Below are positions 57,116-64,000 of a DNA stretch of 64,000 bases, piece by piece. A program made the position numbers and the translations under genes. The DNA comes from Pomacea canaliculata (lineage: Eukaryota; Mollusca; Gastropoda; Architaenioglossa; Ampullariidae): assembly GCF_003073045.1 (NCBI RefSeq), contig NC_037590.1, positions 20,115,708 through 20,179,707 on the forward strand. Reading direction: 5' to 3'. Each line of letters starts with the position of its first letter. The first letter of the stretch is position 1. A model generated the notes under the pieces. It was not told where the DNA came from. It did no database searches and was given only the letters and a program-made list of their open reading frames with translations.

Positions 57116-57957
57116 TATGTGTGAGATCTTCTACAGATAACAACCTTGGTGTGGTGGTGACCTAGTAGTATGGGTACATACCCATATTGTACCCTTAAAG
57201 AGTAAGACCATGAGAACAGAACCAAACTAAACCAAAGATAGTATATTTAGTATGTTTAACCAAACATTCAACAACTTGTAACGTCACTGCGGTTGTCACG
57301 TGACTGGACTCGTTGGGTGCGCTGAGTCGACACAGTTCACGCAGTACATGTATATAAAAAGTAGGGACCAAAGATATTAAATAAACAAGTATTTCGTAAG
57401 TATTTATTATCTTTTAATAGAGATGTGGTTCATCACATCCAACAGGTCTCTTTTGAAAGCTGGAGATACAACTTTAACCGTGAACCCGTCCCAAAATTTG
57501 ACCCATTTACTCTGGATGGGTTTCTATGCCAGAAGTTATAAACATAATTGCCCTCCGGAACTAACATGTTACACAAAGAGAGGACCTCGTACACGAACTG
57601 ACAGACGCTTGCTTGTTGAGATTGTATTAAGTGTTCATCTCGTAAGGAGGTGGAGAGTGTTGGTAATCCGCCAGTGGATGTATAGAGGATTGTGTTTATG
57701 TAGTCCAACAGCCTGTCACCTCGCACGTTTGACACGATGAGTAAAATGAAGAAAATATTACTAATGGCTGCTTTCAAAGTGTTGTTTTCTCGTGAAGGAA
57801 ATGCAAGACATGTTTTTTTTCCATTTAGCCCTCGGCCTTTACGGGAAAGAATAAGGAGAGGGCAGGAGAGTGGAAGGAGAGATGTCAATACAATCCCATA
57901 CAATAGCTCTTGTTAACAATCTTTCCCCAGAATAAAGAATACATTTTAAAATTTAAA
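57116..57957. other. No gene recognised between P450-2 and the exon relic
   Basis: A 156-codon open frame on the minus strand (57433-57903) is the longest unassigned frame here. It has an initial hydrophobic stretch but no family resemblance, no paralogue in the array and no splice support. I leave it unannotated. Confidence 0.4.
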
Positions 57958-58053
57958 TAAGGCGTTGTTTCTATGTGACAGTCCGGGGGTGGTGCTAACT
58001 CGTAGGGTGGTGCAAGCTAACCTCCTGGTGCTTTGAACATAAGTTTTTCTGTA
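57958..58053 (-). pseudogene. Relic of a P450 last exon (exon 14)
   Basis: The block aligns with exon 14 of P450-2 and P450-3: CAAGCTAACCTCCTGGTGCTTTG against CAAGCTGACTTCCTGATGCTTTG, a TTTTTCTGTACTGAAG acceptor side, and AAGGCGTTGTTTCT against ATGGCGCTGTTTCT near the stop. The CTTCAG acceptor survives (58054-58059) but the frame and stop codon are lost. No exon 13 or other P450 exon adjoins it, so this is an isolated remnant of a fourth copy or of an unequal crossover. Confidence 0.7.
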
Positions 58054-58119
58054 CTGAAGGCAGAGAATGTTGCTCAAAGAGTCAGTTAACATATAAATAT
58101 ATATCATCTTTGGTATTGT

Positions 58120-58440
58120 GCAAGGGGAGCGCATGTCTGGGGCAGGGTGTGCCGCTGACAGTTGGTTGTTGCCTTCATCCTGCATCCCCTTCCCTTCCTT
58201 AACAGCGCGAGCGGGACGTCACACCGAAGCTGGTGACGTAGCACTCATGTTTTTGTCTAGAGGGCAAAGTGCAAGGCCTGCACCCTGTTTACAGCAGCAC
58301 GAGTTGAGGGGGCGGGGTCATTCCTTTTTGATTATTCCGAGTACGGGAGCAGTACCTCTGCACCCTGTAGGTGCTGTAGTCCGCTGTGAATGCCTCACGT
58401 ATCTCCAAATACTAACCTATATTCGTTTCCCCTCCCCCCC
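58120..58440 (-). repeat. Dispersed repeat copy B (matches 36990-37335)
   Basis: Read on the minus strand, GGACTACAGCACCT, CCCGTACTCGGAAT, CTAGACAAAAACATGAGTGCTA and GGATGCAGGATGAAGGCAAC follow the order of copy A. A long plus-strand frame of 194 codons overlaps this repeat and is therefore unlikely to be a gene. Confidence 0.5.
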
Positions 58441-59307
58441 TCTAAAAAGAAAGTCTAGCCTTCTTTTTGCTTGTTGTGTTGTAAAAAAAAAAAATAGCGA
58501 ACTTCATTCTTTACTATGTCTCATGACATTTTATATTTTACGTGTAGATCTTACGAAGCACGTACTGTTTGCATACATTTTTCGTACTATTCTGAAAAAT
58601 CCAGTGACAATGATCAACTTTATTAATCCAGGTCGGCAGTTATACTCCGTAAGTATTCTTATATACAAATATAAACAAAGTAATAAACAAAACAAGTTCT
58701 AGTTACAAGATGGAAGCAAAATGCATTATAAAAACTTTAAAAAACGCAATTTTACATCTATACCATTCTTACCACACAATTATCTCACCACACACCTGTG
58801 CACACGAATAACTGACAATTCATCTCTGGTTGAGTAGCTGGAGTGCTGAGGGAACAAATGATTTCTAGTGCATGTGAAATCTGAATACAGGGTTAGCGTA
58901 CTGTTTACCCGAGCTCAATAAAACAAATTCTCCTGTTAGTACAGATCACACATTTCGCCCGACGCATTTCAAAAAAAAAAAAAAAAAATCTTAAAAGAGA
59001 CAACCAGTGAAGATCACACATACAATACATACAAAACATAACCTGCTGTAATTTATTCAGAAAGTTAAGTTATTGTTTGAGCATTAACTTGAGCATTAGC
59101 GCGTGCTTTACCCTTTTGGAGTTGCGAGGTTCCATTATTTTCTGCCGTTGCCATCTGGCGAGCTTAAAACAAATCTCTCATCGTCGTCGTCAAGACCTTT
59201 GATGTATTCCACCATTTGTCTTTCTTTTGATAACTAATGAAAGGTACAACCCTTACAATAATTTCAGCCAATATCAACCAAACTATAGAACGTATTTTCC
59301 AACTGAG

Positions 59308-61618
59308 TTATGGCGCTGTCTCTGTAGGACGCAGAACTGCTTTGATCATCAGTGGACTGGTCGGTACGAGCTGATTTCCTGATGATTTGAAAGTCAGTTT
59401 TTCCTGAAGAGAGAGTGATGTTGTACAAAGCATTATATAAATATAAAAACATACATGTATTTGTTACAATTTTCTCGAAGTTACAATCTGCATGCTTTGT
59501 AAAGTTGTTGATACTTCAGAGAACAAGCCCTATTTATGAATCACATCCATGTGATCACACTTATCAGTTTCTGGATTGTGCAAGCGGTGTTAAAATAATT
59601 TCGTGTCTCGCACACTAATACACGAACAACAAAATTAAGAAGTGGTGGACAAGGGTTATCACAGGGCCACGGGCGAACACGTGATATCTAAATTAAATGA
59701 AACAAACAGTAACATCACAGTAAGCAACAATGACTTCAACTCTTCATCATTTAAGAGACTACTTTTTACAGGAGGAATAAAGATTTTGACACAGACGAAC
59801 GTGATTATATAACTAGGCTAGAAAGTTTGTTTACCGGTAGGTCTGTGTCTTGACGAATTTAACCTTCCTGAGCACGTGCACCAAAGCAATTTTGACTTCC
59901 AGCAAAGCCAGACGCTTGCCGATACACAGACGAGGTCCGAAGCCGAATGCCAAGAAAGAAGCAGGATTCATTTCATCCTTCGCTTCTTCGGAAAATCTGC
60001 GAAGAACACAGGTTTATGATAAACACTAGACACATAGACGAGGACATGTTAGTTGAGTAGAGCTCCAGCTTTCGACATTTGAAAAATGTATTTTATTTGT
60101 TGTTGCTCTTGATAGAAAGTAAAATAGTCAGAAGGTTTGTCCCTGACTCGAATACGGTTACCTGGAAAGTGTTTTTACCTTTCTGGTCTGAAGACCTCAG
60201 GATCTGGGAAATATTCAGGGTCTCTCATGACGTCATAAATAGGAATGAGAACTCCAACTCCTTTTGGGATAGTCACACCCTTGATGGTAACTGTTTCGGA
60301 AGCCAGGCGATTGACACTGCGAGAAATAATTAAGAGATTGTGAGCTTATCATGTTAATTTTAAACGTTACTGCGAGAAAAATATGAAACAAATATACTGA
60401 ACTGTTCTGGAACAGCATATATCTGTACATAATTTATGTTGACTGTTACTAGAACAATCTTATACTTTATTCAACAATATCACTTTAATACTTAATGGCA
60501 AACATCATGCTTTAAGTAAATAAGAAGACAAGAAACAAACAAACTGATTCTAAATAAATAAAATGAATACTAAACAACGTACGAGGCGACAGGCGGAAAC
60601 AATCTCAGAGTCTCTTTGATGGTCTGCTCCATGTACTTGAGTTTACTGACATTGTCATTGGTTGGTGCTGCCTGTAACATTTCATGCAAAATCATAAGTA
60701 GAGTTTTCTCTTTTGGGTCTTAAATCACTACCATTATGAAAACAGTTGCTAAGTCAAACATGCCGATTCCCTCCTCCATCATTACCAAAAAACTCCTATA
60801 ATAAGTTAGAGACAACAAATCGAGACATAAATGTAATATATCTCTACCGTCGGTGTGCACGATAGGGAAATATCACATAATCTATCCGATCAAATAGTTC
60901 CTTAAGATTTGGAGGCTTTAGTGCTCAATGCTTGGGGATTAGGATTTAGGTCGGGTGCCGTTTGAGTATTTAATTTGTTGACTAACTATGGGATTAAGAT
61001 TATGATATCGACTGGAAGAAGAAGAGGCGACCCTCTATTATCTTGTTCTGTTTATGATTAGTCCAAAATTATGAGTTAAAATTTTTTAAACTAACGTCTC
61101 CAATCTGTTCTTGAATCTCGTCAACAATCTTCTGCTGGACATCCGGGTACAGAGCCAGGTTGTAGAACATATACTGCAAAGTCGTTGCCGTTGTTTCGTA
61201 TCCAGCGAGAAAAAAGATCATCATCTGAGAGACGATTTCGTCGGAAGTTAGGCCTGAGAGAAAACGATGACAGATTTTTTTTTTAGATTTTAAAGTGTTT
61301 GAAAGTTGTCTGGCGAAAATGTGGAAGAACGCAAATCAGAATGTAAAGAAGACAGCAATCTGTAAACTAAACAAATCTCAGTAAACTGAAATTATTATTG
61401 TCAAGATCGCTTTTTACCAGGAAAACACATCTTACTTTTTCCATTCTCAGCAGTTGTGTCCACAGTGTCATTGGATGCTTCTGCGTTGACAAGGAGCTGA
61501 AGAAAGTCTGCCTGTTTCTAAAAAAAAAAGCGATATGGTAAGTAAGGGGAAGGTTAAAGACACTAAGCCAGAATATTTAACCTATCTTTACAAGCGCATC
61601 AACATAATAATAATAATA

Positions 61619-61672
<54 letters not shown>

Positions 61673-63578
61673 TTGAAGATTTATATAACGCATATTCACA
61701 CTCCTACGGAATATATTCTTATCGGTTACAACAGGAATGAGATAGCATTGACAGAATACGATGGACGGAAGAATAAGCAATAGTACTAAAGACGAATAGA
61801 AGACAAATATAGAAAGCCATGACAAAAACAGCAACAACAACAAAACCCAACAAAATACAAAAAAAAAAAAAAAAAAAAAAACCAAAACAAAAAACAGCAA
61901 CAAAAAATTAGAAAGGTATTAATTACCCTTGGAGCCGTTTCTTTTTTCCTGTCTGCCACAATGCCTTTTATGGCCATCAAAAAGAAATGGCTTCGGTTTT
62001 CCTTTTTGGCAAACTTGGCAAACGTATTTTCAAGGTAACGACCCCAACGGTTCAGAAATGGAGAGAGAGCTGAAGAAAAATAATTTTAATGAAGAAACAG
62101 CGTTTGGCATACGACAAACGGATTACATATGTTGTAATCGTGGTCTGATATTATGTAATAAAAAGGTTTGATTATTCGGAAGTCATGCTCTGCATACTAA
62201 TTGCCGCAATTTAAAAAAATGGCAAAAATTCGAAATTATGAGATGATAAACAGGAAACTGAAGAAGCAAGCAAGAGAAAAAGACAGAAGAGAGAAAGAAA
62301 GATGAAGAATAGGAGGAAAGAAAGGAAGCTAAAATAGCAAGTTATGTTAGTTTAGGAAACAAGTTATATCTCACCCAGCAATATTAGTCAAGTAAAATTT
62401 AATACCGCTTCTGTATCTAACAAAGTGACTTTAACGAGGAGGCAGTGTTTTGATTGTGTAAGAAGTGTTACTATAGAATAATCGCAGTATTTCACCTCTC
62501 TTCTGCAAATCAGTCGCATTCTTTAAAAATAATAACGCTTTTGTGGATTTGGGAACACCTGTCACAGCCACTGCAATAGATTTGTCATTTGGGACGATAA
62601 CATAAAATAAAGACAACAAAATTAAAGTTTAAAAAACTCAGATTACTAAGGAGCTGTCGAAAGATCTTTTGGGGCGCCCCGCCGCCTTCTAAGACGAGTT
62701 TTGCGTTTGTTACAAATTCATTTTGGAAATCTTTTTGTGAGTTGATCAGAATTCCAAAAGCTGTGCCCGTTATTACATCCATGGTGAAGGCCCCGCAATA
62801 CCTTGGAACAGAAAACGCAAAGACTATATCATACATTTAGTCACCGGGTGAACGAAAACAGAGATAGAATAAAGAAAGAGAGAAAGAGAGAGCGAGAAAA
62901 GCCCAAACATGTAATATTTAAGAGACTGAAGATACTGTGTATTTCAAGCTTACTAATGAAGTAATATTGTTACCCAGGGGCACAATGGAGAAATCAATTA
63001 GAAAGTTATGGTTTTCTTAGTTGTTCAAGCATGTATTTGATATATTTCGTTAAGCGGGTAGCCTCTAAAAGGGTACATGAGTAAAGTGCTTCTGAAATAC
63101 TAATCCAGGTTGATAATACAACTCACTGTTTCACATTTATCTTGCCACCACAGCGGGCCACCTCCTGCATGTTCTCGCACAGAACCTCACTACAGCGGTT
63201 GATGAAGTTCTCCATCTGAACGATTGGAAACGAGACGGAGATGCAAGAATACACACAAATATATATATACACACAAACTCGCATAATATGCAGTAACAAC
63301 CACACATCCAGGGTCACACGCACGCACGCATCCGTCTGTACATATATACAGAATACACATCTATCCATCCTTATCCATGCATAAAGACCCATAGAACAAA
63401 ATTATATATATATACGCGCATTATTATCTTGCACTTCTTACAAAATTTGAATTTTGAGTCATACCAGCCGAAGTTTTCCAGAAGTGAAACTTGGTGTGAT
63501 TATGTTTCTGATCCTTCTCCAGTCATGTCCCCGAGCAAAGAAAACAGTCTTACTGAAAACCTTGTCATTAAATTGGTC
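59308..63578 (-). CDS. P450-3: CYP3A-like cytochrome P450, 5' end beyond window, frameshift near C-terminus
   Basis: Same family and function as P450-2. Exons 5-14 are in the window: 63465-63578, 63127-63215, 62647-62801, 61927-62069, 61436-61517, 61096-61253, 60583-60671, 60179-60316, 59835-59996, 59308-59403; exons 1-4 must lie past 64000. The I helix ([12 protein letters not shown]), ExxR (ETLR), FRPER and [10 protein letters not shown] (Cys codon 59924-59926) are all intact. Exon 13 is one base shorter than in both sister copies (162 against 163 nt), the loss lying near 59841-59848. Read literally, the chain then runs TQTYRKN and stops at a TGA at 59394-59396, losing the last 31 residues, which form C-terminal beta strands and part of the substrate pocket. 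The unused exon 14 frame is still fully open (ending TETAP), so the change is recent or a sequencing error. The acceptor of exon 7 is AAG rather than CAG. Part of exon 5 is tandemly duplicated. Confidence 0.88.
61600..61672. repeat. (AAT)n microsatellite
   Basis: More than 20 nearly perfect AAT units in the P450-3 intron between exons 8 and 9; a 20-plus adenine run follows at about 61858-61880 in the same intron. Confidence 0.95.
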
Positions 63579-63765
63579 CTGAAAGATTCATCAAGAGTCT
63601 ATTAATGTCCTGAAATCTTATCAAATAATGTAACTACCCGACAGTCATGTCCCCGGGCAAAGAAACAACCTACCTGGAAATTTCGTTCTTAATATGGTTG
63701 ATGAGGAAGATTTAACAAGAATCCTTTTTATGTCCTGAATCTTATCTAGTAAAACAACAGGCCAA
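63521..63765 (-). repeat. Tandem duplication of the 5' part of P450-3 exon 5
   Basis: Two adjacent units of about 122 bp (63521-63642 and 63643-63765) share AGTCATGTCCCCG.GCAAAGAAA at one end and a TTATGTCCTGAA/TAATGTCCTGAAATCTTATC segment at the other. Each holds the first 59 or so bases of exon 5 plus adjoining intron. The right-hand copy is more diverged and lacks the clean CAG acceptor, so it is a decayed partial exon. Confidence 0.75.
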
Positions 63766-64000
63766 TAATGATCCCAGTGAAAAAAAAAATCACTTTCAGG
63801 GGACAGAACAGCATCCGACACATTATAGTAATAGTTACTTCCCCTTCAGTCCGGTGATTTTTTTTTTTTTTTTTTGCACAGCCTGAAAGTTCAGCGACTC
63901 CAGATGAAATTATTCCTTTAGTCGTTAGTATGTTGATAAATGTTGTAGCAAGTACATGCATTCTCTTTGACAGAGAAAAAGTTCAGGAACACTTTCTCTA
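63766..64000. other. P450-3 intron 4 (partial); no exon
   Basis: The stretch near 63920-63985 (TCGTTAGTATGTTGATAAATGT, ACATGCATTCTCTTTGACA) matches the P450-2 intron 4 at about 55151-55202. By that comparison exon 4 of P450-3 should begin roughly 150-200 bp beyond the window. Confidence 0.55.

Noticed and set aside
57433..57903. 156-codon open frame on the minus strand
   Set aside because: No recognisable domain, no similar frame in the matching flanks of the other P450 copies, and no supporting splice or promoter signals.
58118..58702. 194-codon open frame on the plus strand
   Set aside because: It overlaps the dispersed repeat and reads it antisense; composition is low-complexity at the end.
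61577..61903. 108-codon frame rich in Leu, Phe and Tyr
   Set aside because: It is the translation of an AAT microsatellite and a poly(A) tract within a P450-3 intron.

Overview
The window is eukaryotic, AT-rich nuclear DNA: genes are split into many short exons with consensus GT/AG borders, introns are large and repeat-filled, and there are LINE, SINE, Tc/mariner-type and hAT-type relics plus microsatellites. The gene content (acid alpha-glucosidase, TMEM11, CYP3A-like P450s, a DUF4806 protein) and the repeat types suggest a marine or freshwater invertebrate. A mollusc, probably a gastropod, is my best guess, but the sequence alone does not prove it.

Layout. (1) 1-2427: no firm gene; a LINE relic and a poly(A) run. 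(2) 2428-11529 (+): GAA-A, a trefoil plus glycoside hydrolase family 31 alpha-glucosidase gene, 19 exons traced, 5' exon not found, one single-base lesion near the C-terminus. (3) 16203-17131 (-): TMEM11, two exons, convergent with GAA-A. (4) 17472-29313 (+): GAA-B, a second, fully open GH31 gene of 19 exons and 981 codons, head-to-head with TMEM11 across about 340 bp. (5) 29314-34150: a transposon-rich strip with a three-level nested insertion, a broken DUF4806 gene and a CACTA/EnSpm-like transposase relic. (6) 35529-63578 (-): a tandem array of CYP3A-like cytochrome P450 genes in the same orientation: P450-1 (14 exons, pseudogene), P450-2 (14 exons, 512 codons, intact), P450-3 (exons 5-14, entering from beyond the right edge, with a C-terminal frameshift), plus an isolated relic of a last exon between P450-3 and P450-2.

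The two GH31 paralogues keep nearly identical exon borders and both catalytic aspartates, so they arose by tandem duplication and both should hydrolyse alpha-1,4-linked glucans. The P450 copies share exon phases and 3' (and partly 5') flanks, and they show the expected birth-and-death pattern: one whole gene, one decayed from the I helix onward, one slightly damaged, one remnant. P450s of this group are ER-bound haem monooxygenases of xenobiotic or lipid metabolism. No link between the glycosidase and P450 clusters is visible beyond proximity. I found no wholly new system; the most unusual items are the nested transposon stack, the DUF4806/CACTA pair, the 9-nt length steps in the P450 F-G loop exon, and a perfect 20-bp hairpin 3' of TMEM11. 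All exon borders were read by eye from splice consensus, phase and paralogue comparison.
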